In this document: one piece after another, positions 24,636 to 33,371 of the stretch
Layout: each line of letters begins with the position of its first letter
Numbering within the stretch: position 1 is the stretch's first letter
Source: Acuticoccus mangrovi
GTDB lineage: Bacteria > Pseudomonadota > Alphaproteobacteria > Rhizobiales > Amorphaceae
Assembly: GCF_016411865.1 (NCBI RefSeq)
Contig: NZ_JAEKJA010000007.1
Location: forward strand, 124,001 to 188,000
Length of the DNA stretch: 64,000 nt
Reading direction: 5' to 3'
Program-made: the position numbers and the translations under genes
Notes under the pieces: generated by a model
What the model was told of the DNA's origin: nothing
The model's database searches: none
Seen by the model: the letters and a program-made list of their open reading frames with translations, nothing else

Positions 24636-25874
24636 ATGGCCACCCTCTCCCTTCCGTTCGAGGACGCCCTCGAGGCCGCCTGGGCCCACGCGCGCGCCGT
24701 GCTGCAAGAGCTCGTCGACACCCCGTCGGGGTCCTACGACGTCGCCGGAGTCAACGCGACGGGCGACATCCTGGCGCGCGAGTGGGGACGGCTCGGCTTC
24801 ACCGAGCGCCGCGATCCCGTCGACGGCTTCGGCGACATCCGCCTGATGACCCGCCGCCTCGGTGGCAAGGGTCGCGTCATGATCCTCGGTCACCTCGACA
24901 CGGTGTGGCCGCGTGAGGACGTGGGCGGCTGGCGCTACGCCGAGACCGTCGACGAGGCGACGGCGCCCGGCGGTGAGACCGTCGCAACCGGCCCCGGCGT
25001 CGGCGACATGAAGGGCGGCCTCGTGATGGCGCTCCTCGCCGTCGAAGCGCTGCTTGCGGACGGTTTCGACGATGTCGGCGAGATCGCCGTCCTTCTCGTT
25101 CCGGACGAGGAGCTCGGCTCGCCCGGCTCGCGCGCCCGGATCGAGGCGGAGGCCAAGGCGTCCGACTGCGTCCTCGTCCTGGAACCCGCCCGACCGGATG
25201 GCGGCATCGTCACCTCCCGCGGCGCCGTGGGGGCGATGATCGTGCGCGCCGCGGGCCGCACGGCGCACATCGCGGTGAATCCGGAGGAGGGGCGCAGCGC
25301 GCTCGCCCCGCTCGCCGAGATCGTCGGCATCGTCGAGGCGATGACCGATCTCGGCCGTGGCCGCCTCGCCACCGTCGGCGTCCTCAAGGCCGGGTCCGCG
25401 CGCCAGGTCGTGCCGGACCGGGCCGAGATGCACATCGACCTGCGCGCGCCCGACCAGGACGGCGCGGAGACGATGGCCGAGACCGTCCGCACCGCCGCGG
25501 CCGCGGCCGCCGCGAAGCGCCCCGGCGTCGAGATCACCGTGTCCGGCGGCGTGACGCGCCCGGCCTTCCCCGCCGCCGTCAGCGCTCCCCTCGTCGCCCC
25601 GTATCTCGAGATCGCGGCGGCAGCCGGCGTCGACGTCAATCGTCACGCCACCCGCGGCGGCTCGGACGGCTCCTTCGGCGCCGCGCTCGGTGTGCCGACG
25701 CTCGATGGGCTCGGTCCGATCTGCTTCGACACCTGCTCACGTCGCGAGCGCATCATCCTGTCCTCGATCAAGCAGCGCGCGTCTTTCTTCGCCGCTCTGA
25801 TCCAGCGCCTTTCGGGCGACCTCGCCCGCGCACCGTCCCAAGCCTCTTCGAAAGCCCCCTCCCACGCCAACTAG
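24636..25874 (+). CDS. M20-family metallopeptidase/amidohydrolase (carboxypeptidase G2-like), altered metal site
   Basis: The 412-residue protein follows the carboxypeptidase G2/ArgE pattern: GHLDTVWP (H86, D88), GVGDMKGG (D124), PDEELGSPGS (E158, E159), VLEPA (E183), and GRTAHIAVNPEEGRSAL in the dimerisation domain. The family's C-terminal GxGPxGxxxHS motif, whose His is a zinc ligand, reads GLGPICFDTCSRRE, placing Cys367 where His is expected. The enzyme may use Cys as ligand, have one metal, or be altered in activity. M20 enzymes cut amide bonds of N-acyl amino acids or carbamoyl compounds. It is 10 bases behind the aldolase gene and 17 before the binding-protein gene. Confidence 0.85.
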   Translation: MATLSLPFEDALEAAWAHARAVLQELVDTPSGSYDVAGVNATGDILAREWGRLGFTERRDPVDGFGDIRLMTRRLGGKGRVMILGHLDTVWPREDVGGWRYAETVDEATAPGGETVATGPGVGDMKGGLVMALLAVEALLADGFDDVGEIAVLLVPDEELGSPGSRARIEAEAKASDCVLVLEPARPDGGIVTSRGAVGAMIVRAAGRTAHIAVNPEEGRSALAPLAEIVGIVEAMTDLGRGRLATVGVLKAGSARQVVPDRAEMHIDLRAPDQDGAETMAETVRTAAAAAAAKRPGVEITVSGGVTRPAFPAAVSAPLVAPYLEIAAAAGVDVNRHATRGGSDGSFGAALGVPTLDGLGPICFDTCSRRERIILSSIKQRASFFAALIQRLSGDLARAPSQASSKAPSHAN

Positions 25875-25891
25875 AGACGAAAGCTGCGTAC

Positions 25892-26926
25892 ATGATGACC
25901 CGCTTCCTGACCGGCGCCACTCGGCGCGCTGTGCTCGGCGCGCTTGCCGCCCTTCCTCTCGTCGCCTCCGCCCTGCCGGCCTCGGCCGACACGGACGAGA
26001 TCTACGTCCAGATCTGGGGCACCACCTGGCAAAGCGCGCTGCAGGACATCGCGGAGCGCTTCGAGGACGCGACCGGCATCGCCGTGGTCCCCGTCACGCA
26101 GGCCTCCTCCTCTGAGGGCCTGGTGCGCCTGCAGAGCGCGGGCGAGGATCCCGAGATCGACGTGTGGTTCACCACCTCGAGCCTCGCCGCACGCGCGACG
26201 CAGAACGACGATCTCTTCCTCGACCTGCCCGAGAGCGTGACCGAGCTCGCCCCCGACCTCGTCGCCGGCGCGATCGCGCCGCGCTACGCGGCCGCCTACT
26301 TCTACCCGATGTCGGTGATCTACCGCACCGACATGGTCGACGCGCCGATCACGACGTGGAAGGACCTGTGGGACGCGCGCTTTGCGAACTCCCTCGCGGT
26401 GCCCGACGTCACCACCTACGCCGGCCGCTCGCTGCTCATCTCCGCGATCGCCAACGGCGGCTCGATCGACGACATCGACCCCGGCTTCGAGGGTCTGAAG
26501 GCGCTCTCGCCGAACGTCGTCATGTTCTACTCCTCCGACGCGACCGCGCGCCAGGCGCTCGCTCAGGGCGAAGTCTCGACCCTCGTCGCAACGCCCGCCC
26601 AGGCCAAGCGCATGCGCGACCAGGGCATCGAGGTGGAGGTCGCGACGCCCGCGCCGACGCCGATGCTGTTCGACGTGATGACCCTCGTCGACACGCCCCG
26701 CGCGGACGCGGCCGCGAAGTTCATCGCCTACGTCCTGTCGCCGGAGTCCCAGAAGCTGATCTCGGAGCGGCTCAACCAGTTCCCCGTTCGCAAGGACACG
26801 CCGGTTGCCGAGGCGCTTCAGTCGATCAAGCCGGATCCGGAGAACACCATCTCCTTCGACGAGGCCAAGGTGAACGCCAACATCGGCGAGTGGAACGAGC
26901 GCTTCCAGCGCGAGGTCGCGCAGTAG
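25892..26926 (+). CDS. ABC transporter periplasmic binding protein, polyamine/iron type
   Basis: The 344-residue protein has a signal peptide with a twin-arginine near the start (TRRAVLGALAALPLVASALPASA). The mature part opens EIYVQIWGTTWQSALQDIAERFEDATGIAV, the pattern of PotD/PotF-like type II binding proteins, and contains YRTDMVDAPITTWKDLWDARFANSLAVPD. It delivers its ligand to the PotA/PotB/PotC-like proteins encoded next. The ligand could be a polyamine-like cation or another small amine-containing molecule released or handled by the M20 hydrolase and monooxygenase upstream. Confidence 0.88.
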   Translation: MMTRFLTGATRRAVLGALAALPLVASALPASADTDEIYVQIWGTTWQSALQDIAERFEDATGIAVVPVTQASSSEGLVRLQSAGEDPEIDVWFTTSSLAARATQNDDLFLDLPESVTELAPDLVAGAIAPRYAAAYFYPMSVIYRTDMVDAPITTWKDLWDARFANSLAVPDVTTYAGRSLLISAIANGGSIDDIDPGFEGLKALSPNVVMFYSSDATARQALAQGEVSTLVATPAQAKRMRDQGIEVEVATPAPTPMLFDVMTLVDTPRADAAAKFIAYVLSPESQKLISERLNQFPVRKDTPVAEALQSIKPDPENTISFDEAKVNANIGEWNERFQREVAQ

Positions 26927-26950
26927 GGCGCGTCCGACGAGGCGAGAGCC

Positions 26951-26982
26951 GCTCCCACCCTGTCGGTGGCGATAGGGTGGGA
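26951..26982 (+). terminator. Hairpin between binding-protein and ATPase genes
   Basis: CTCCCACCCT and AGGGTGGGAG form a perfect 10-bp stem around a twelve-base loop. It sits 25 bases after the binding-protein stop and 88 bases before the ATPase start. Without a U-run, it is more likely a partial terminator or RNA-stabilising element that keeps the binding protein more abundant than the membrane parts, as in other ABC operons. Confidence 0.55.
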
Positions 26983-27069
26983 GGGCGCTTCGCTTTCAGC
27001 GAGTGAGGGCCTCTCGTCCGCGCTCTTCGGAGGGCGGGAGGCTCTCGGCCAACGACACGAGGCGATCGG

Positions 27070-28116
27070 ATGAGCGACGGCGTCCACCTGCAGGATATCG
27101 GCAAGGACTACGACACGGTGACGGCCGTGGATCAGGTGGCGCTGGACCTTCCGAAGGGCACGCTCCTGACGCTCCTCGGTCCGTCCGGCTGCGGCAAGAC
27201 GACGGTGCTGCGCATGATCGCCGGCTTCGTCGACCCCTCCCGCGGCAAGATCGTGCTCGACGGCACGGACGTGACCCGCGTGCCGCCGGAAAAGCGGGGC
27301 ACCGCCATGGTGTTCCAGAACTATGCGCTCTTTCCGCACATGACGGTGTTCGACAATGTCGCCTTCGGCCTGCGCCTGCGCCGGCAGAAGCGTGCCGCGA
27401 TCGCCAACAAGGTGAAGGCGGCGCTCGACCTCGTGCACCTCGCCGATTTCGCCAAGCGCTATCCCGCCGAGCTGTCGGGCGGGCAGCAGCAACGCGCCGC
27501 GCTCGCCCGCTGTCTCGTCATCGAGCCGAGGGTGCTGCTTCTCGACGAGCCGTTCGGCGCACTCGACCGGCACCTGCGCGAGAGCATGCAGACGGAGCTG
27601 CGCAAGCTGCAGCAGCAGCTCGCCATCACCACCGTCCTCGTCACGCACGACCAACAGGAGGCCCTCGCCCTCTCCGATTATGTCGCCGTGATGAACCGCG
27701 GCCGCGTGGAGCAGTTCGGTCCGCCGCGCGAGGTCTACGACCGCCCGCGCTCGCGCTTCGTCGCCGACTTCATGGGCGTGTCCAACGTGCTTGCGGGCCG
27801 GGTCCGGGTGCACGGGGAGGGCCGCATCTTCGAGGCGACGGGCTACGGCGCCTTCCGCCTGTCCGAGAACGGCACCGAGGGCGAGGGCGACGCGCTCCTC
27901 GCGCTGCGTCCCGACGCGCTGCGCCTCGATCCGGAAGGCCTGCCGGGCGTCGTCCACTTCTCGGCGCTGACCGGCGCCCACTATGTCTGCGAGGTGCGCC
28001 TCGACGCCGGCGGTGAGCTGACCCTCAACCTGCCCCGGTCCGACCCCCGCTCGGCGCCGGGCTCGCGGATCAACGTATCGGCCGATCCCGCCGAAGCGGT
28101 GATCCTGCCGGCATGA
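27070..28116 (+). CDS. potA: ABC transporter ATPase, PotA-like
   Basis: The 348-residue protein has Walker A GPSGCGKTT, Q-loop VFQNYALFPHMTVFDNVAFGL, signature LSGGQQQRAALARCL, Walker B LLLDEPFGALD and switch LVTHDQQEAL. A C-terminal regulatory TOBE-type domain follows (LLALRPDALRLDPEG). This is the polyamine/2-aminoethylphosphonate-type ATPase partner of the next two permeases. Its end overlaps the first permease start by four bases. Confidence 0.93.
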   Translation: MSDGVHLQDIGKDYDTVTAVDQVALDLPKGTLLTLLGPSGCGKTTVLRMIAGFVDPSRGKIVLDGTDVTRVPPEKRGTAMVFQNYALFPHMTVFDNVAFGLRLRRQKRAAIANKVKAALDLVHLADFAKRYPAELSGGQQQRAALARCLVIEPRVLLLDEPFGALDRHLRESMQTELRKLQQQLAITTVLVTHDQQEALALSDYVAVMNRGRVEQFGPPREVYDRPRSRFVADFMGVSNVLAGRVRVHGEGRIFEATGYGAFRLSENGTEGEGDALLALRPDALRLDPEGLPGVVHFSALTGAHYVCEVRLDAGGELTLNLPRSDPRSAPGSRINVSADPAEAVILPA

Positions 28117-28985
28117 GGATCTCCCAGCTTCTCCTCGGCTTCCCGGCGGCGCTGATCCTCTCGGTGCTGTTCGGGGCCTACGCCGTGTTCTTCGCGGTCG
28201 GCCTCTTGACGGCGGTGCCCAACACCGCCGACGTCGCCGGGCCCGTGACGCTCGACAACTACGCCCGCTTCCTGTTCGAGCCGAGCTATCTCGCGATCCT
28301 GTGGCGCACGCTGTGGCTCTCCACGCTGCTCGCGGTGCTGACGGCCGTCCTCGGCTACCCCGTCGCCTATTTCATCGCCCGGACGCCGTCGTCCTTCCTG
28401 CGCCGCTTCATGCTCGGTGCGTTGGTGGTGACGATGCTCGCCGGCTCGGTGAGCCGCGCCTACAGCTGGCTCGTCATCCTCGGCAATCGCGGGCTCATCA
28501 ACTCGTTCCTGTTGTGGACCGGCCTCACCGACAAGACCGTGCCGCTCGTCTACAACGAGCTCGGCGTCTCCATCGCGCTCGTCCATTTCCTGCTGCCGTT
28601 CTTCGTGCTGACCGTCTTCGGCGCCATCAAGAACTTGCCGACGAGCCTCGAGGAGTCGGCTCGCAACCTCGGTGCGGGACGGGCGAGGGTCATGGCGAAG
28701 ATCGTCATTCCGCTGACCTTTCCGGCCATCGCCGGCGGTCTCGCGATTGTCTTCTCGCTGGCGATGTCGGCGTTCGTGTTCCCGCTGGTGTTGGGCGGGG
28801 GGCGCGTGCGACTCCTCTCGAACTTCATCTATGATCAGGTGTTCGTCGCGTTCGATCGGCCGTTCGCGGCGGCGGTATCGCTGATCTTCCTCGTGGTCGC
28901 GCTCACCGCGCTCATGCTGTTGACGCTGCTCCAGAACCATACACGGCGCTTGGCTGCCGGCGGCTTCGGGGGCAAGGGCGCATGA
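28113..28985 (+). CDS. potB: ABC transporter permease, PotB-like
   Basis: The 290-residue inner membrane protein has about six helices. The cytoplasmic coupling loop SLEESARNLGAGRARVMAKIVIPLTFPAIAGG is the EAA motif of binding-protein-dependent permeases. The N-terminal loop with TLDNYARFLFEPSY fits the PotB group. Four-base overlaps on both sides tie it to the ATPase and to the second permease. Confidence 0.92.
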   Translation: MRISQLLLGFPAALILSVLFGAYAVFFAVGLLTAVPNTADVAGPVTLDNYARFLFEPSYLAILWRTLWLSTLLAVLTAVLGYPVAYFIARTPSSFLRRFMLGALVVTMLAGSVSRAYSWLVILGNRGLINSFLLWTGLTDKTVPLVYNELGVSIALVHFLLPFFVLTVFGAIKNLPTSLEESARNLGAGRARVMAKIVIPLTFPAIAGGLAIVFSLAMSAFVFPLVLGGGRVRLLSNFIYDQVFVAFDRPFAAAVSLIFLVVALTALMLLTLLQNHTRRLAAGGFGGKGA

Positions 28986-29770
28986 TCTCGCGCATCCTGT
29001 GGCGAACCTATCTCGCCGCGTTCTTCGTCTTCCTGCTCGGGCCGGTGGCGTTCATCGCGCTCTATTCGCTGAACGACGCGGTCTATTTCCAGCTGCCGCC
29101 TCCCGGGCTCTCCTTGCGCTGGTACGGCGAGTTCTTCGACAGCCGCATCTTCACGCGCGCCCTGAAGAACACGCTGCTCCTGTCGACGACGGTGACGGTG
29201 ATCTGCCTTCTCTTCGCCGTTCCGACGGCTCACCTCGTGGTGCGCGGGCACTTCCGCGGGCGCGAGCTCCTCAACAATCTCATCCTTTCGCCGCTCATCA
29301 TGCCGGGGGTGGTGACGGGCATCGCCTTTCTCTCCGCCTTCGGCGTGCTCGACATCCGCGACGGTTTCTTCCGTCTCACCGTCGCGATGACGATCTTCTG
29401 CCTGCCGTTCGCCGTCCGCGCGATCAGCGCGAGCTATCACGGGCTCAATCGGCAGGCCGAGGAGGCGGCCCGCAACCTCGGCGCGACGCGGCTCCAGACC
29501 TGGTGCAAGGTCCTGCTGCCGCAGCTGCGGCCCGGCCTGATGGCGGGAGGCGTCTTCATCTTCGTGGAGACGGTCGACAACTTCTCGATCAACGTCTTCC
29601 TGGCCGACCGCGCGTCGAAGACGCTGCCGATCGCCGCGTACGAGCACATCCGCGACTTCGACGATCCGACGGTCGCGGCGATGGCGACGTTGCTGTCGAT
29701 CGTCACCATCGCTTTGGTGGCGCTGATGGACCGCCTCGTCGGCCTCGACCGCTTCATCGGCCAGAAGTGA
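28982..29770 (+). CDS. potC: ABC transporter permease, PotC-like
   Basis: The 262-residue protein has about six membrane helices, beginning with a helix that ends in GPVAFIALYSLNDAVYF. GLSLRWYGEFFDSRIFTRALKNTLLLS is the typical PotC periplasmic loop, and the EAA motif is QAEEAARNLGATRLQTWCKVLLPQLRPGL. It is the last gene of the forward run that starts with the aldolase gene. No U-run terminator follows directly. Confidence 0.92.
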   Translation: MISRILWRTYLAAFFVFLLGPVAFIALYSLNDAVYFQLPPPGLSLRWYGEFFDSRIFTRALKNTLLLSTTVTVICLLFAVPTAHLVVRGHFRGRELLNNLILSPLIMPGVVTGIAFLSAFGVLDIRDGFFRLTVAMTIFCLPFAVRAISASYHGLNRQAEEAARNLGATRLQTWCKVLLPQLRPGLMAGGVFIFVETVDNFSINVFLADRASKTLPIAAYEHIRDFDDPTVAAMATLLSIVTIALVALMDRLVGLDRFIGQK

Positions 29771-30088
29771 GCCGCCCACCCCTCCGTCGACCCCGCAGAC
29801 ACCGGTCATACCGGGGAGCAGGAGCGGCCCGGCATCCGTGAGGTGTCGGTGCGCCGTCCGTAAAGGGCGGTGAGGCTATGGAATTCACGCCCAATTCACG
29901 CTGTTGAAACGCCCGTCAAACGGCGCGGTGACGTGGTTTTGCTATAACAAGCTCCGTCGAGATCGCGCTCGATCTCTCGCTGATGTCGATGCGAGGATAT
30001 GCTCAAGCATTATGCGAGAGAAATACTTTATATATTCTTACTTCATGACGGTTGTCACAGAAATTTAGAGGATGGGGGAGGGGATGCG
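29771..30088. other. Intergenic region upstream of the haloperoxidase gene with regulatory-looking repeats
   Basis: No gene is seen in these 318 bases. Base 29882 starts a direct repeat: AATTCACGC occurs at 29882-29890 and again at 29893-29901, an 11-base period as bound by OmpR/PhoB-type response regulators. TATAAC at 29943-29948 resembles a -10 box, but no good -35 was found. GAGATCG / CGATCTC at 29959-29976 forms a 7-bp hairpin with a four-base loop. The last 90 bases are A/T-rich (CTTTATATATTC), unlike the surrounding DNA. Confidence 0.5.
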
Positions 30089-32311
30089 ATGACGAACATC
30101 ACGTTGATGCCGGTGCCGTCGGGCGCTGTTCGGGCCGAGATGGCGCGGCGGGTCCGGCACGAGGCGGCCGATGTCGCCCGCGCCCGGGCCCATCCGCCGC
30201 TGCATCGCAGCGACGGGGCGGCCCAGACCTTCTCGCCGCCGCTCTACAGCTTCACCAAGGGCCTCGCGCACGATGCGTGGGGCGGCCTCATCGAGGCGAA
30301 GGATCTTCAGGGCCTCATCAGCGAGATCAACCAGGACAAGCCCGGCAGCGCGCCCGGCGAGACGCCACTGCCGGGAACCTACAGCTCCGGCCTGCCGGCG
30401 CCCTTCGCCGTCAACAAATATGGCGGCACCTTCAAGCTCAAGGTGAAGGGGACCGGCGCGCGCAACTGGGAAAGCCCGCTCGCCGGACATGCGCTCGAAA
30501 TCAACGGCCCCGATCCCGATCAGCTCACCATGCCGCCCGCGCCGGCCCTCGGCTCGGCCGAGCTCATCGCCGAGATCGCGGAAGTCTACGCGATGGCGCT
30601 CCTGCGCGACGTGCCGTTCACCGAGTGGGACGGCAGCCCCGTCGTCGACGACGTCCTCGCCATGCTCAACGCGCTCGACTTCTTCAAGAGCGACGCCGGC
30701 CTCGACACCCACGCCAAGGCGCGCCGCGCCGCCCGCTTCGCCGCGGGCGAGCCGCAGACGCTCACCGCCGCCAACCTCTTCCGCGGCTCCACGCGCGGGG
30801 CGAAGTCTGGCCCGTACATCTCCCAGTTCATGCTGATCGGAAACAAGGAAGAGCCGCACCCCAACGCACCCGGCCACGAGCGCGTCGCCGCGCCGCAGAA
30901 GCCGGACGATGCGCTGACCCGTGCCCGCGCCTTCGTGCCCTCCTTCATGGACGGCGGTGAGGAAGGGCTCGCGGCCACGCCGAAGGGGCATGAGAAGGGC
31001 GCCATCCGCTACGGCGTGCAGGCGATCCCGCAGCTCCTGCGGCCGCACCAGCGGGGCGTCGATCACATGGTCGACTGGGCTTCCTGGCACGACGTGCAGA
31101 ACGGGGCGAACCGCAAGGGCTTCGACTATTTCGAGTCGGCCTCGCGCTTCATCTCGACGCCGCGGGACATCGCCACCTACGTCCACTTCGACGCGCTCTA
31201 TCAGGCCTATCTCAACGCCTGCCTCCTCCTCCTCGGCGAACAGGCGGCGAGCGACGTGGGGCTGCCCGAAGGTCCCTTCCTCGCCGCCGGCCAGGGGCAC
31301 GACACGCGCGACGGCTTCGCCCTCTTCGGCGGGCCGCACATCCTCACCCTCGTCACCGAGGTGGCGACGCGGGCGCTGAAGGCGGTGCGTCGCCAGAAGT
31401 TCGGCATCCACCTGCGCGGCCGGCCGGAGACGCTCGCCGGCGCGATCACCCTCGCCTGGAACGCGGCGCAGGACGGCGACCTCGCCGCGAAGCTCGGCAA
31501 CACCAAGGGTCCGCTCGATGCGATGACCGATGCGCTCGTCGGCTGCGGCCTCCTCGGCAAGATCGCCGATCACAACGCCGAAAAGCTCGCCTGGTGGCAG
31601 GACGAGGAGCCCGACGTGTCGCTCGGCTGGATCGAGGAGAGCCGCAACGCCCTCCTGCCGATGGCCTTCCCCGAAGGCTCGCCGATGCACCCCTCCTACG
31701 GGGCCGGCCACGCCACCGTGGCGGGCGCATGCGTGACGGTGCTCAAGGCGTTCTTCGAGATGTTCGCCGTCACCGAAGGATCCGCGTTCGTGGGGGGCGC
31801 CGTGAAGCGCGGCAAGCTCGACCTGAAGCGCATCATGCGCGAGGCGAAAAGCGGGCCGCCGGCGGGTCTCTTCGGGGCCGAGCGCAGCTTCGCCGACCTC
31901 GGCATTCCGGCGATCTACGCGCCCGACTGGGTGGGGTCGGAGGGGCAGTCCCTCAGCCCGACGGGGGTCGATCCCGCGACGATCACGATCCAGGGCGAGC
32001 TCGACAAGCTCGCGGCCAACATCTCCATCGGCCGGGATTTCGCCGGGGTCCACTACTACACCGACTACTACGAGTCGCTGCGCCTCGGCGAGCGCATCGC
32101 GGTGGGGCTCCTGCAGGAGCAGATGCTCACCTATCGCGAGCCCCTGTCGATGCGCCTCACGGGCTTCGACGGCGATCAGATCATGATCGTCGGCACCGGT
32201 GGCAGCCGCCATCAGGATGGGCCCGACGCCATCGTCTACGTGTGGCCGGCCGCCGGCGGCGGCGCCACTCCCGAAAGCTTCAAGGAATGGTGGCAGCGCG
32301 CCCAAAGCTAG
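30089..32311 (+). CDS. Vanadium-dependent haloperoxidase
   Basis: The ATG at 30089, with GGAGGGG before it, gives 740 residues. All vanadate-site motifs are present: K437 and R445 in KFGIHLRGRPE, the PSYGAGH block with S536, G540 and catalytic H541, and R649/H655 in GRDFAGVHYYTDYYESLRLGE, where the His links to vanadium. These spacings match algal and bacterial bromoperoxidases (K-x7-RPE). The enzyme oxidises bromide or chloride with hydrogen peroxide to a hypohalous acid. No signal peptide is obvious at the N-terminus. The protein is longer than many bacterial relatives. The next gene, 64 bases on, encodes an unknown membrane protein. Confidence 0.92.
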   Translation: MTNITLMPVPSGAVRAEMARRVRHEAADVARARAHPPLHRSDGAAQTFSPPLYSFTKGLAHDAWGGLIEAKDLQGLISEINQDKPGSAPGETPLPGTYSSGLPAPFAVNKYGGTFKLKVKGTGARNWESPLAGHALEINGPDPDQLTMPPAPALGSAELIAEIAEVYAMALLRDVPFTEWDGSPVVDDVLAMLNALDFFKSDAGLDTHAKARRAARFAAGEPQTLTAANLFRGSTRGAKSGPYISQFMLIGNKEEPHPNAPGHERVAAPQKPDDALTRARAFVPSFMDGGEEGLAATPKGHEKGAIRYGVQAIPQLLRPHQRGVDHMVDWASWHDVQNGANRKGFDYFESASRFISTPRDIATYVHFDALYQAYLNACLLLLGEQAASDVGLPEGPFLAAGQGHDTRDGFALFGGPHILTLVTEVATRALKAVRRQKFGIHLRGRPETLAGAITLAWNAAQDGDLAAKLGNTKGPLDAMTDALVGCGLLGKIADHNAEKLAWWQDEEPDVSLGWIEESRNALLPMAFPEGSPMHPSYGAGHATVAGACVTVLKAFFEMFAVTEGSAFVGGAVKRGKLDLKRIMREAKSGPPAGLFGAERSFADLGIPAIYAPDWVGSEGQSLSPTGVDPATITIQGELDKLAANISIGRDFAGVHYYTDYYESLRLGERIAVGLLQEQMLTYREPLSMRLTGFDGDQIMIVGTGGSRHQDGPDAIVYVWPAAGGGATPESFKEWWQRAQS

Positions 32312-32375
32312 GGCCGCGCCACGGGTCATGGTGGCGGGGCGGCCGACGCCTCGCCGAAACTCTGGAGGATACGAC

Positions 32376-33305
32376 ATGTCCGTGCAGTTCATTGGCGACA
32401 CCCGCGCTCAACCCCGAGCCATGCCGATCGTGCCCCTCCTCGTGGCGGCTGGCATGCTCGGCTTCGTGCTCGTCTCCTTCCTGCCGGATGTGACGGGGTC
32501 GGGCGAGACGACGCTCGGCGAGGTGATCCTCGCGGTGGTGCTCCTCGCCGCGGCGAGCAGCAGCGTGGTGGTGGCCGTCGCGGGTCGGTGGGCCGGTCAG
32601 CGGCGGAGCGACATGACCCGCCACCTCGTCGACGAGCGGCCGCTCGGGCGCGGCCAGGACAGTCTTCTCCTCCTGCAGGGCGGTCGGAGCGAGGCCGGCG
32701 GCAACGGCGACGGCGACGGCGGGGCCGACTGCACCACTCTCGACGAGCGGGCGGACGAGGACGGCGGCGTCGCCGACACGCCGGTGCTCCCGGGGACGGG
32801 CGCGCAGCCCGTGGTGACCGACTATCCGGTATTCCTCGCCGCCCGCTTCGGCAGGGCCTGCGACACCCGGTCCCGCGAGCATCTCGGCATGGGGCCGCAG
32901 CCGGACTTCGGCGAGGATCCCTTCCGCGAGATCGAGGAGGCGCTGGCCGACGAAGACGACTTCGCCGAGCACGTCCTGTCGCTCGAGATTCCGCCGGTGA
33001 CCTTCGAGGGCGTCTGCCAGGCGCTGAGCACGGTGGGCTACCGCCGTCACGGGCTGCAGGCGCTGGACCTCGCCTCGCCCTCCGGGACGCTGGCGCCGTC
33101 GGGGCGGGTCCGGCTCGCCGTCACGCTGGAACCGCCGGCCGCGGGCGGCTCGCCGATCACGCTCAGCGCCACGCCGAGCACGGCGGACGGCGGCACGGAG
33201 CACCTGCGCGTGTCCTGCCGCGACCGCCGCTCCGACCGCATGAACATCTACGTGCTCGGCCGCGACGGCTGGCGCAAGCTGGGCCAGCCCTACGCGGTGC
33301 GCTGA
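32376..33305 (+). CDS. Hypothetical membrane-anchored protein, 309 residues
   Basis: GGAGG precedes the ATG. Two hydrophobic helices lie at about residues 17-38 and 47-68 (MPIVPLLVAAGMLGFVLVSFLP and EVILAVVLLAAASSSVVVAVAG). A Gly/Asp-rich linker follows, then a folded-looking part from about 140 with FGEDPFREIEEALADEDDFAEHVLSLEIPPVTFEGVCQALSTVGYRRHGLQAL. The C-terminus is beta-rich and ends NIYVLGRDGWRKLGQPYAVR. No family is recognised. It is probably co-transcribed with the haloperoxidase, and a clean terminator follows. Confidence 0.6.
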   Translation: MSVQFIGDTRAQPRAMPIVPLLVAAGMLGFVLVSFLPDVTGSGETTLGEVILAVVLLAAASSSVVVAVAGRWAGQRRSDMTRHLVDERPLGRGQDSLLLLQGGRSEAGGNGDGDGGADCTTLDERADEDGGVADTPVLPGTGAQPVVTDYPVFLAARFGRACDTRSREHLGMGPQPDFGEDPFREIEEALADEDDFAEHVLSLEIPPVTFEGVCQALSTVGYRRHGLQALDLASPSGTLAPSGRVRLAVTLEPPAAGGSPITLSATPSTADGGTEHLRVSCRDRRSDRMNIYVLGRDGWRKLGQPYAVR

Positions 33306-33341
33306 AACCCTCTCTCCCCGCCCGTCCCTCGGGAAACTCCA

Positions 33342-33369
33342 CCGGGCGCCTCGGCGCCCGGTCTTTTTT
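33342..33369 (+). terminator. Rho-independent terminator of the haloperoxidase unit
   Basis: CCGGGCGCC and GGCGCCCGG form a 9-bp stem with a two-base TC spacer (effectively a four-base loop), followed at once by TCTTTTTT. It lies 37 bases after the membrane protein stop and just before the end of the convergent tonB gene. Confidence 0.9.
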
Positions 33370-33371
33370 CG

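Noticed and set aside
30065-32401. Reverse frame of 778 codons opposite the haloperoxidase
   Set aside because: All vanadate-site motifs lie on the forward strand, and the reverse translation has no known domain.
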